From the NCBI RefSeq assembly GCF_002312815.1, contig NZ_NKQJ01000013.1:110723-152692 (forward strand): DNA of 41,970 bases, given 5' to 3'. This stretch comes from Agaribacterium haliotis (GTDB lineage Bacteria > Pseudomonadota > Gammaproteobacteria > Pseudomonadales > Cellvibrionaceae). Shown here piece by piece: positions 1-8,031 of this stretch (position 1 is the first letter of the stretch; every line of letters begins with the position of its first letter). The notes beneath the pieces are model-generated. The model saw nothing but the letters and a program-made list of their open reading frames with translations. It searched no databases and had not been told where the DNA came from. Position numbers and translations under genes: made by a program.

Positions 1-1
1 G

Positions 2-3000
2 ATCAGCTTGTCGGTTGAGCTGACTCAGCAAGAAAATGCTTATACCGATAGTGCGGTTGGGTATTTTGATGCGGATTTAAATCATACACCCTGTTATGAC
101 CTGGAAAATTTGGATGTAAATAATAGCGGCAGTACGGAATCGATCGGCCTTTGTTACGACCCGGACTTTAGTTATATCGGTTATTTTGATCCGAAAAAAT
201 GTTACGTTTACAACAGCACGACCTTTGCTTCCGATAGCAATAGCGAGCAAGAGGCTACCGGGCCCTATCGCGGCGATGGTCACGGCCTGTCAACTCAACC
301 GCAACCGCACTTTTTTGAGCCAGTTAGTGCAACCAATGATAAACATGAATGTTCGGGGTTATTCAGCGGTAACTTTTTAAACTGGTCAACGATGACGGCG
401 CTTGATCAGTTTCGCCGGGCGATGACCGGCGGCGCACGTCTAACCGATACCGTCGGTGCGAATGCGATGACCTTATTGACTCGCACGCATCGCTACGGTG
501 ACTGGAAATTCCGCAAAAAAGCCATCAGTAAAGATGGTTATACCAACAGTAATAGCGAAGGCAGCCGTGTGTTTGCTATCGACCCGCGCACGGTAACACC
601 CTTTGATACAGACGTTCTAAGTGTGTACAACGGTGGCAACTATGCCAACCGAGTGCGTTTTTACAGCGGTGATGGTTCAACAATAGGCACCTACAATGTT
701 GTTGTTGAAGTGTGTGATAGCAGTGTTGGCATTGAAGACAACTGCCGTGAATATACAGACGGCTCTAACACCTGGTACAAGCCCGAAGGGGTTATGCAGC
801 GCAACGCCGAAAATATGCGCTTTGCTTTAACCAGTTACAGTGCTAAAAATGGTACGGCTATTGATGGCGGTGTGCTGCGTGCGAACGCAAAGTACATCGG
901 TTATCAGATGCCCAATGACAACGGTGACTTGGTCACTAACCCGGCTGCCGAAGTGAATGAGTATGGCCAACTAGTCTTTGATCCGGATGCTTTGCAGAAT
1001 GTTGGCCAGGGCGTAAATAACAGCGGTATATTAAATTACATTAACAGCTTTGGCCTCGGCTCCGAAAAATATAAAGGCAATGACCCGGTTGGCGAGCTAT
1101 TTTATGAGGGCCTTCGTTATATTAAAAATCTAGGTCCGACGCCGGAATACAGCTCGGGTTTAAGTAATGCGGAAAAAGATAATTTTCCGGTTATAAATGA
1201 TGCTGCAGATTGGGATGATCCGGTGCTCGATGCCTGTCAGCCAAACTATATGGTTGCGGTGGGCGATCAGTTTGCCCACGCCGACAATACCTTGCCGGGC
1301 TCAAGCATTAAACTAAATTCAAGCTCTCTGCTTGGCGATGGTGAAAGCAACGAGCCGAGCAATGCCGATTCCGATATTAAGGTGGCAGATGAAACCGATA
1401 GCATCGGCACGCTCGAAAATTTTTATGCGGGCAATTTAGGTGATCAAACTCGCGGGCGCAGCGGCAACGGCTGGTATGTTGGCGGCCTTGCGTATTACGC
1501 CAATATGAATGATGTGCGCGACGATTTTGACGGCGATCAAACGGTGCGAACCTTCTTTGTCGATACGCAAGAATATACCAGCAGCCCGCCTATGCGCGAA
1601 AACAACCCGCTGTGGATGGCGGCAAAATACGGTGGTTTTATTGATGAAAATGGTGATGGCGATCCGCACGATGGCAATGCACCGACCGGCAACCGCGACA
1701 GCGCCGACCCGTCCAGTTCAAACTACTGTGGCTCAACCGATGAGTGGGATGCCAACGAAGACTGTGAGCCCGACACCTATACATTGGCAAATCAGCCCGC
1801 GCTGTTAGTAAAAGGTTTGGAAGATACCTTTAACTCCGTTGCGGCGCACCTGCGCGCAAGTTCTGCTGCCGGGGTAATTGCCAATACCTCAAGTGGTGAA
1901 GCCATGGTTGTACAGGCGATGTATAAAGCCGAGGCGATGGACTCCAACGGCAATCAAGCCAAGTGGTTGGGCATTTTACATTCTTTGTTTGTTGATGCTC
2001 ACGACAATATTCGCGAAGACACGGATGGCAATGGCTTGCTGACCACCGCCGATCGAGTTGTACGTTTTGTTATTCACGAAGTTGAAAATTACGCAACAGC
2101 CGATCTCTATACCACTTCCGACAACGGTAAAACGGTTGCTACAACAGCCGTTGAAACCGACGTTAGCCTCGAAGATTTAAAAACAATATGGAATGTTCGC
2201 GATCAGCTTGCGGTGATTTCAGATGTGAAAACTCAGCGCGCTTACGGTGCGTTGGCGAATACCGGCCGGCATATTATCACTGGCATTGATGCCGATAAAG
2301 ACGGTGTTATTTTAGCATCTGAAGTCGCAGACTTTGATGAAACTGTCTTTACCAATGTCGGCGGTGCCAGCGATCATTTTCGTCTATTGGGTTTGGACAG
2401 CAGCACCGGTGCCCGCGCTCAGGATTTAGTTAACTACATTCGCGGTGAAGAGGGTTTAACTGGCGCTCGTTCGCGTACACTTGATTACCAAGGTGATGGT
2501 GTGTTGAGGCCTTGGTTAATTGGCGATATTGTTACCTCATCGCCACTTGTTGTCGGAACGCCCGGCTTTGAAAATAATTATTACAACTTATATGGCGATG
2601 ATAGTTATGTTGATTATGTTCAGCAGTATCAGAATCGCCGTCAGGTTGTTTATGTCGGTGCCAACGATGGCATGCTGCACGCGATTAATGCCGGCTTTTT
2701 AAGCCGCAGCTCAACAGGTACGGGCAACGGTTATGTTAAGTCGTTAAGCGGCAGTTCTGCGACGGCGCATCCGCTTGGTTCAGAGCTATGGGCCTATGTG
2801 CCAGCCAATGTATTGCCGCACTTACAGTGGTTGCCGAACCCCAATTACCCCCATGTTTATTATGTCGATGGCATACCGCAAGCATTTGATGTCAATATTT
2901 TTAGCGATGACGCCGATCACCCCGGCGGCTGGGGGACGATTTTAGTTGTCGGCCTGCGTTTTGGCGGTGCACCATTTACGCTTGACCCCGATAGCGATAC

Positions 3001-4255
3001 GGATGTAGATACCAGCGATGACTTTACTTCGGGCTCCTCTTACTTAGTTTTTGACGTAACTAACCCAGAAAAAGAGCCGTCGTTACTTGCAGAATTTACC
3101 CACCCTAAGATGGGCTTTGCGACAACCCGGCCGGCTTTAGTTAAATCACGTATTGAAGACGATAACGGTGTTTTTCAAAATCGCGGTTGGTTTTTGGTGT
3201 TGGGCAGTGGCCCCTATGGCAGTGATGCCAGTGCCCAGGAGCTTGCACTCAAAGACGCTGTCAGCGATCAGAGTGCAAAAATATTCGCCTTTGATTTAAA
3301 CAAAAAAGAATTGGTCAGCTTTAGCGGCGCCGAGTATTTAGATCTCAGTTCAGAAGTCACTGCGTTTACCGGCGACTTTACCTCGGCCGATTGGGACGGT
3401 GATTTTGAAGATGACGAAGTTTATTTTGGCACAGTCTCTGGTACCAAAGAAAACCCAACGGGCAGCTTAATGAAGCTTAGCCTTGGCACAGGTTCAAGCA
3501 TTGTGAGCGCTGCAAGTGCGACACGTATATTGGCCAATGTCAGCAAACCTTTTTCTGGTCAAGCTCACGCCCTAAACATTGCCGGTGAGAAATGGCTATT
3601 TACCGGTACCGGCCGATTTTATGTGCCGGATGATAATTTAAGTGCAACACAGCAATCTTATTTCGGTATTTATGATCCTGAAATTCGTACGAGTGTTGAT
3701 GCGACACATATGGCCGATGTCAGCGATATTCACGTTGAGTTTGTTGAAGGCAAGACAAATGGGCCTATTTACGATGGTGCAGGCGGCACGCCAAATATTT
3801 CAGTCTCTGGTACGACCTATAGCCCAGGCAATTTTGTTGAACTTAGAAACGCGATTAAAAACGGTCCGGGTTGGGCTTTGGATTTTGCCGATACCAAAGC
3901 CAAGCATGTTGGCCGTTCAGATAGTACTGGGGTCAGCGTCGGTTTTACCGAATACGTTGGTACTGGTGATAGTTGCACGCCTTTTGGCGACTCGTTTTTA
4001 AACCTGGTGCACTTTGGCACCGGCACGGCTGCGCCATTCGCAGCAACCGGGACAACCGATACAACAACCCTTGCCGGGCATGAACTTGCGAGCCGTCGCG
4101 ATGTTATCGCGATGGGCCTGGTACGAGATGTGAGTTTCTTAAAAGGCAAGTCGGTTGTTCAAGGGGGCCTGGGCGATCTGAAAGTGGTTCAGCCCGATAC
4201 GGCCGGGGCGGCGACAGGCAGGGTATCGTGGCGAGAAATTATAATTAACTGGTAA
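2..4255 (+). CDS. pilY1: PilY1-like type IV pilus tip/assembly protein, 5'-truncated by window (cassette A)
   Basis: The reading frame is open to the window edge, so the signal peptide and first few dozen residues are missing; a TTG at 8 is not a credible start. PilY1 proteins sit at the pilus tip and control extension, retraction and adhesion. The C-terminal half has the PilY1 beta-propeller signature VYVGANDGMLHA (about residue 880 of the visible part), a long PHVYYVDG...GGWGTILVV block shared with the cassette B protein, and the Asp-rich calcium-loop-like DWDGDFEDDEVYFG. Two EF-hand-like loops (DTDGNGLLTTAD, DADKDGVILASE) lie mid-protein. The N-terminal part has repeated GYFD...CY motifs and no DxSxS site. 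The protein ends in SWREIIINW, almost as in cassette B. A pilE-like gene follows after 5 bp. Family assignment is secure; its exact role among three paralogues is unknown. Confidence 0.9.
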   Translation: MSLSVELTQQENAYTDSAVGYFDADLNHTPCYDLENLDVNNSGSTESIGLCYDPDFSYIGYFDPKKCYVYNSTTFASDSNSEQEATGPYRGDGHGLSTQPQPHFFEPVSATNDKHECSGLFSGNFLNWSTMTALDQFRRAMTGGARLTDTVGANAMTLLTRTHRYGDWKFRKKAISKDGYTNSNSEGSRVFAIDPRTVTPFDTDVLSVYNGGNYANRVRFYSGDGSTIGTYNVVVEVCDSSVGIEDNCREYTDGSNTWYKPEGVMQRNAENMRFALTSYSAKNGTAIDGGVLRANAKYIGYQMPNDNGDLVTNPAAEVNEYGQLVFDPDALQNVGQGVNNSGILNYINSFGLGSEKYKGNDPVGELFYEGLRYIKNLGPTPEYSSGLSNAEKDNFPVINDAADWDDPVLDACQPNYMVAVGDQFAHADNTLPGSSIKLNSSSLLGDGESNEPSNADSDIKVADETDSIGTLENFYAGNLGDQTRGRSGNGWYVGGLAYYANMNDVRDDFDGDQTVRTFFVDTQEYTSSPPMRENNPLWMAAKYGGFIDENGDGDPHDGNAPTGNRDSADPSSSNYCGSTDEWDANEDCEPDTYTLANQPALLVKGLEDTFNSVAAHLRASSAAGVIANTSSGEAMVVQAMYKAEAMDSNGNQAKWLGILHSLFVDAHDNIREDTDGNGLLTTADRVVRFVIHEVENYATADLYTTSDNGKTVATTAVETDVSLEDLKTIWNVRDQLAVISDVKTQRAYGALANTGRHIITGIDADKDGVILASEVADFDETVFTNVGGASDHFRLLGLDSSTGARAQDLVNYIRGEEGLTGARSRTLDYQGDGVLRPWLIGDIVTSSPLVVGTPGFENNYYNLYGDDSYVDYVQQYQNRRQVVYVGANDGMLHAINAGFLSRSSTGTGNGYVKSLSGSSATAHPLGSELWAYVPANVLPHLQWLPNPNYPHVYYVDGIPQAFDVNIFSDDADHPGGWGTILVVGLRFGGAPFTLDPDSDTDVDTSDDFTSGSSYLVFDVTNPEKEPSLLAEFTHPKMGFATTRPALVKSRIEDDNGVFQNRGWFLVLGSGPYGSDASAQELALKDAVSDQSAKIFAFDLNKKELVSFSGAEYLDLSSEVTAFTGDFTSADWDGDFEDDEVYFGTVSGTKENPTGSLMKLSLGTGSSIVSAASATRILANVSKPFSGQAHALNIAGEKWLFTGTGRFYVPDDNLSATQQSYFGIYDPEIRTSVDATHMADVSDIHVEFVEGKTNGPIYDGAGGTPNISVSGTTYSPGNFVELRNAIKNGPGWALDFADTKAKHVGRSDSTGVSVGFTEYVGTGDSCTPFGDSFLNLVHFGTGTAAPFAATGTTDTTTLAGHELASRRDVIAMGLVRDVSFLKGKSVVQGGLGDLKVVQPDTAGAATGRVSWREIIINW

Positions 4256-4260
4256 TTGGC

Positions 4261-4710
4261 ATGGATAAATATCAAAAGAACTCGGGCTTTACCCTGATTG
4301 AAGTCATGATTGTTGTGGCGATGATTGCAATACTCGCGTCATTGGCGCTCGGTGCGTTTAGCGGCTCTAGCCAAAAGGCCCGCCGCGCCGATGCCAAAGC
4401 GAGCCTGACCGAGCTCGCGGCTGAGCAGGAAAAGTACTATTTTCGCGAGAAACAGTACACCGATAACTTAGCCAATCTCAATGCGTCGACCAGCTCAAGC
4501 GAAGGTTATTACACCTTAAGCGCCAGCACGGCGACGGGGGCGACCGGTTGCGCCAATGCTGGGGCGTGTTTTGTGTTAACAGCAACAGCGACAAGCGGCA
4601 AAGCGCAGTTTGACGACAGCAGTTGTCGAAGCTTTACAATCAGTAATGCCGGCTCTAAAAAAGCATATGACAGCGCCGGAACGCTCGATGCTTCAGGGCT
4701 TTGCTGGTAA
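4261..4710 (+). CDS. pilE: PilE-like minor type IV pilin (cassette A)
   Basis: A 149-residue prepilin. A short leader ends in SG, followed by the class III N-methylation motif FTLIEVMIVV with Glu at +5 of the mature protein. A hydrophobic helix of about 20 residues then leads into a small polar head. The usual Pro22 is absent (ILASLALGAF). A C-terminal disulfide pair is likely from Cys in SSCRSF and the terminal GLCW. All three PilE-like proteins here end in Cys-Trp. It would be processed by PilD and placed in the tip-initiating minor pilin complex. It follows pilY1 by 5 bp, so the two are cotranscribed, and a terminator lies 40 bp downstream. It could be a ComP-like minor pilin rather than PilE proper. 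Confidence 0.88.
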   Translation: MDKYQKNSGFTLIEVMIVVAMIAILASLALGAFSGSSQKARRADAKASLTELAAEQEKYYFREKQYTDNLANLNASTSSSEGYYTLSASTATGATGCANAGACFVLTATATSGKAQFDDSSCRSFTISNAGSKKAYDSAGTLDASGLCW

Positions 4711-4749
4711 CGCCGAGCCTTTTGTTGTTTTTGTCTTTCTTTTGTTCGC

Positions 4750-4796
4750 AGCGTATTAATTAGTGCCGGCAGGCCCTAGGGTAATACGCTTTTTTT
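4750..4796 (+). terminator. Rho-independent terminator after cassette A
   Basis: A perfect 9-bp stem (AGCGTATTA at 4750-4758, TAATACGCT at 4782-4790) is followed directly by a run of T to 4796. The 23-nt loop is GC-rich and may fold further. It lies 40 bp after the pilE stop. Confidence 0.75.
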
Positions 4797-5190
4797 ATAA
4801 CTATTAGTTTTATGCTAGCCTCGGTCTGAATGAGGCTTGAGCCTTAGCGAGCTCTTTGCCGGCGGGTTTGCAGTTGTGACTTGCTTCAAATCATGGCGTT
4901 TTTATGAGCCGCTTATCGTTTCTAGCATCCGCCCATCTTCTTAATACTTCATTTTGATATAGTGCCTTGGTAGCTTGTCCTAGCGGAATGTCAAGACTTA
5001 ATTGCTATATCACGTAGCTACGCTTATCTGGCTTACTGCAAGTACTTGTTTCGCAAGTGCTTGTGTTCACAGCACAGATCTTCAGAGCCTCTGCGGCTGT
5101 GCAACCAACTTAAGCTTTTGTGCGTTTTGCTTTAGTGACGTCAAACACCTTACGGCTGACCACTACTTACTATCCCTTAGAAAGGTATAC
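4797..5190. other. Non-coding leader between cassettes A and B
   Basis: About 390 bp without a credible gene. An open frame runs into fimT from 5002, but its first 63 residues look like read-through of non-coding DNA, and a ribosome site supports the start at 5191. The stretch must hold the cassette B promoter, yet I see no convincing -35/-10 or sigma-54 pair. The one distinctive element is a tandem pair of near-palindromes, CAAGTACTTG (5039-5048) and CAAGTGCTTG (5054-5063), with a 15-bp period. Confidence 0.5.
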
Positions 5191-5814
5191 ATGAATACAA
5201 ACAAAGCCCAGAACGGCTTCTCGTTAATCGAGCTGATGATCACGCTGGCCATCTTGGCGATCCTGATTATGGTCGCGGCGCCATCGATGGAGTCTTCACG
5301 CAAAAAATCTGCGGTAACGGGGCTGCAGCGGGAGTTTATCTCGTCGCTGGCTTTGGCGCGCGGGGAGGCCTCCGTAAAAGGGCGCCCTGTAAGCATTTGC
5401 CCGAGTGCAGATACGCAAACTTGTGACACAAACACAGATTGGTCTAAGGGTTGGCTGGTGTTTTTGGAAACCGGGCAGGGCGATGGTGCTTACAGCAGCG
5501 CCGCAGGCGATACCTTAATTCGCGCTTATAAAAATGAAGGCGCGAGCAAAATGAAGGTGGTTGACCCATTGGACTCAAACCAGAAGGCACTTAATTCTCT
5601 GACCTGGAATGCACGTGGCTTTTCGAAGGATGCTCAAAGAGCCTTGGTTGTTGTTTGTGATCGAAGCTCCGATGTGAAGTTTGCGCGAGGCCTAATGATA
5701 GCTAGTTCGGGGCGGGCCATTAAAACACGAGATAGCGATGGCGATGGTATTCACGATATGAGTTTTATTGAAGACAACGGTTCTAAAGTCACGGCGGTTT
5801 TAACATGTCCATAG
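5191..5814 (+). CDS. fimT: FimT/FimU-type minor pilin, GspH domain (cassette B)
   Basis: A 207-residue pseudopilin and first gene of cassette B. The start at 5191 is chosen because AAAGGT sits 5 bp upstream and gives a normal short leader ending NG, cleaved before FSLIELMITL (Glu+5 present). After the hydrophobic helix comes a GspH/FimT-type globular domain: SSLALARGEASVKGRPVSICPS early, and a conserved late block with a paired Cys (VVVCDRS) and GLMIASSGRAIKTRDSDGDG. GspH-domain minor pilins (FimU, FimT) help prime type IV pilus assembly; FimT of naturally competent species also binds DNA. FimU is equally possible from its position before pilV. It overlaps pilV by 10 bp. Confidence 0.85.
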   Translation: MNTNKAQNGFSLIELMITLAILAILIMVAAPSMESSRKKSAVTGLQREFISSLALARGEASVKGRPVSICPSADTQTCDTNTDWSKGWLVFLETGQGDGAYSSAAGDTLIRAYKNEGASKMKVVDPLDSNQKALNSLTWNARGFSKDAQRALVVVCDRSSDVKFARGLMIASSGRAIKTRDSDGDGIHDMSFIEDNGSKVTAVLTCP

Positions 5815-6296
5815 TTCGCTCTCGCGGTTCTTCTTTGATTGAAGCTTTGGTTGCACTTTTTGTTTTGGCTGTCGGTTTGTTGGGCATCCTCGCAATGCAG
5901 ATTACTTCTGTTAAAACATCCAGGCATGCGGCGAGCTATTCAAAAGCTGAAGCTCTACTGGTTGATATGTATGAATCGATGCAAATGAGCCCGGTGGATA
6001 ATTTAAATAGTTTTTTAATTACCTACGCGGCGAATACACCCGCTCTACCCGACTGTAACGGCAAGAACAAGAATTGCTCTGAAGTGCAAATGGCAACCTG
6101 GAGTGTCAGCAGCTGGCGCTCAGCGGTTGCGGCGAGCCTGCCCGGCGGTGAAGGCCAGATTCAAGCGGGCGCCAGCGCAGGTGAGTACGATATAAGTGTT
6201 CGCTTTAACCTGGGTTTTGAGCCAGACGCTGCGGGCGCTGCAGGTGCAGTTAAACAAATCACAGAAGAAGTTAAGTTAGTGGTGAGTTTTCAATAA
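5805..6296 (+). CDS. pilV: PilV minor pilin (cassette B)
   Basis: A 163-residue prepilin with leader MSIVRSRG, cleaved before SSLIEALVALFVLAVGLLGILAMQ. This is the PilV-type N-terminus (Glu+5, then VALxVLAxGLLG). The rest is a short polar domain with one Cys pair (ALPDCNGKNKNCSE). PilV works with FimU, PilW, PilX and PilE as the priming complex below PilY1 at the pilus tip. Its start lies inside the end of fimT and its stop overlaps the pilW start by one base, so translation is likely coupled. Similar in layout to the cassette C PilV, but well diverged from it. Confidence 0.88.
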   Translation: MSIVRSRGSSLIEALVALFVLAVGLLGILAMQITSVKTSRHAASYSKAEALLVDMYESMQMSPVDNLNSFLITYAANTPALPDCNGKNKNCSEVQMATWSVSSWRSAVAASLPGGEGQIQAGASAGEYDISVRFNLGFEPDAAGAAGAVKQITEEVKLVVSFQ

Positions 6297-7360
6297 TGAC
6301 TCAAGTTCAGAATAAACAGCATGGCTTTTCACTGGTCGAGCTTTTGATATCCATCCTTATTGTTGGCTTTATTTTGGCTGGCGTATTAAGTGTTATTGTC
6401 ACTAGCCGGCAGAGCTTTCGCGGCGAGCAAGAAGTGAGCTTTATGCAAGAGAATTTGCGCTATGCCGCTGATATGTTCGCCCGCGATCTTCGCCTTGCCG
6501 GAAACACCGACTGTGCCATCCCTGCGGCCTCAAGTGATGTGATTACAATCAACGATGCTACCGGCTTATTTGGCCCAGAAGCAATTATTGGCTTTGAGGG
6601 CACAACAGATATTAGCTCTTTCCCGACTACTTTATCTGAAGTTACCGCAGCCGGGTCGGATGCGTTTATCGTGCGCTATGCAGATCCAGACGGCGCTGCG
6701 CCGATCAAGAGCCACAGCCCGCACAATTCAAATCAAGTTGAGCTGTTTTCCGCGACCGAGCTTTTTTCTGGGCGGAATTTAATGTTGGTTGACGTAACCT
6801 GCAGGCACTCGGTGATTTTTGCCAGTAACAAGAATACAACCGCGAGCGATAAGTTTACTCAAGGTGCTTCGTGCTCTCAGAATTTCTATGCAAACGACGT
6901 TGATTATATTTGCGATAGCCCCGCTACGGGCATTCCCTTTGAAGCAGGTTCGACCCTGCTGGTACATCAAAGTTATGCGTACTTTATTGATGAGTCTGAT
7001 GTGATTGCAGGGGTTCCTGCGCTTAAACGCCGGTCTTTTGTTGCAGGCGGTGTGCGTACGGATGAAATTGCGCAGGGCATTGAATCGATGGAGGTTCTTT
7101 ACGGTGTCGCTTTAGATCGTACTTTGGCAAATCTTCGCGAAGCAAAATTGGATGAAGATGGTATTGATGCTTTTGTCAGTGCCGATGAGGTTGACGACTG
7201 GGAAAATGTTGTCGCCGTTCGTGTGTCTTTAGTACTGCGATCGCAGAATAACTTTTACGATGAGAACACAGTATCGACGATAAATGGTGTGCAGTACGGT
7301 GATCGTTTCTTGCGCCAACCGATGACCAGTACATTTTATTTGCGCAATAGGGGAGTGTAA
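6296..7360 (+). CDS. pilW: PilW minor pilin (cassette B)
   Basis: A 354-residue protein, the usual PilW size. The leader MTQVQNKQHG is cleaved before FSLVELLISILIVGFILAGVLSV (Glu+5 present). The downstream region has the PilW features FMQENLRYAADMFARDLRLAG soon after the helix, IESMEVLYGV near residue 265, and a C-terminal SLVLRSQN followed by RQPMTSTFYLRNRG. It is a minor pilin of the tip complex, inserted in the inner membrane before assembly. The start codon overlaps the pilV stop (TAATG), and the pilX start overlaps its stop in the same way. Confidence 0.9.
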   Translation: MTQVQNKQHGFSLVELLISILIVGFILAGVLSVIVTSRQSFRGEQEVSFMQENLRYAADMFARDLRLAGNTDCAIPAASSDVITINDATGLFGPEAIIGFEGTTDISSFPTTLSEVTAAGSDAFIVRYADPDGAAPIKSHSPHNSNQVELFSATELFSGRNLMLVDVTCRHSVIFASNKNTTASDKFTQGASCSQNFYANDVDYICDSPATGIPFEAGSTLLVHQSYAYFIDESDVIAGVPALKRRSFVAGGVRTDEIAQGIESMEVLYGVALDRTLANLREAKLDEDGIDAFVSADEVDDWENVVAVRVSLVLRSQNNFYDENTVSTINGVQYGDRFLRQPMTSTFYLRNRGV

Positions 7361-7995
7361 TGATGCGTTATCACGTTATGTCTATACGTTCATATAAAAA
7401 CTCCAGTGGCGCAGCTTTAGTTGTCGCATTGATTCTACTCGCTGCTATGACTGTTATCGGTATTGCCGGTATGAGCTCATCATCATTAGAAACAAAGATG
7501 GTTGCATCTCAGAAGCAGCGCAATGTCAATATGGCCATTGCAGAATCTGGCCTGGTCGATGTTGAACAATATTTAGAAAATGATTTGGGCCTGAAAAAGA
7601 GCGATTTGTTTACCGATGATTGCGATGCAGCAAATGGTAAGTGTTTTGGCTCTGCGGCAAGCAAATGTGTTGGCGGGCTGTGTTTTGACGGTGTGTATGT
7701 AAAAGCAGATGTGTCGAATGCAGATTGCAAGCTGGCAACCTCAGCTGCAGCATCAAAGCGTGATCAGCTGTGGCAAGATCAGGCGATTTGGGCCGATGCC
7801 ACCAAGCATGGTAGCCGTACGGTTGGTACCGACAATCACAATATAAAATATATTATTGAGTTTTTGTGTTTTTCGGCGCCTGATTTTTATCAGTCCCCCG
7901 AGAGCTCTGACCCTATTTTTCGAGTAAGTGTTTTATATGAGCCGAGTAATCAGCAGCCGATAATGCTGCAGTCAACTTACTCTTTAAACCTTTAA
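7360..7995 (+). CDS. pilX: PilX minor pilin (cassette B)
   Basis: A 211-residue protein in the PilX position. The N-terminus contains SGAALVVALILLAAMTVIGIAGMSSSSLETKM. This is the PilX type, which naturally lacks Glu+5, followed by the family's QKQRNVNMAIAESGL helix. Eight Cys residues in the first two thirds suggest several disulfides in the head. The start is ATGATG at 7360/7363 with GGGGAG just upstream; either codon could be used. In P. aeruginosa PilX is part of the minor pilin tip complex together with PilW and PilY1. A 36-bp gap precedes pilY1. Confidence 0.85.
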   Translation: MMRYHVMSIRSYKNSSGAALVVALILLAAMTVIGIAGMSSSSLETKMVASQKQRNVNMAIAESGLVDVEQYLENDLGLKKSDLFTDDCDAANGKCFGSAASKCVGGLCFDGVYVKADVSNADCKLATSAAASKRDQLWQDQAIWADATKHGSRTVGTDNHNIKYIIEFLCFSAPDFYQSPESSDPIFRVSVLYEPSNQQPIMLQSTYSLNL

Positions 7996-8031
7996 AATAC
8001 TAAATCTAACTTAGTAGTACCGGTTGTTGTT

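Noticed and set aside
5002-5190. 63-residue N-terminal extension of the cassette B fimT
   Set aside because: It would bury the prepilin leader inside the protein; the ATG at 5191 has a ribosome site and gives a normal class III leader.
4797-5190. Sigma-54 promoter for cassette B
   Set aside because: I looked for GG-N10-GC with the TGGC/TTGC context and found only spacing-mismatched candidates.
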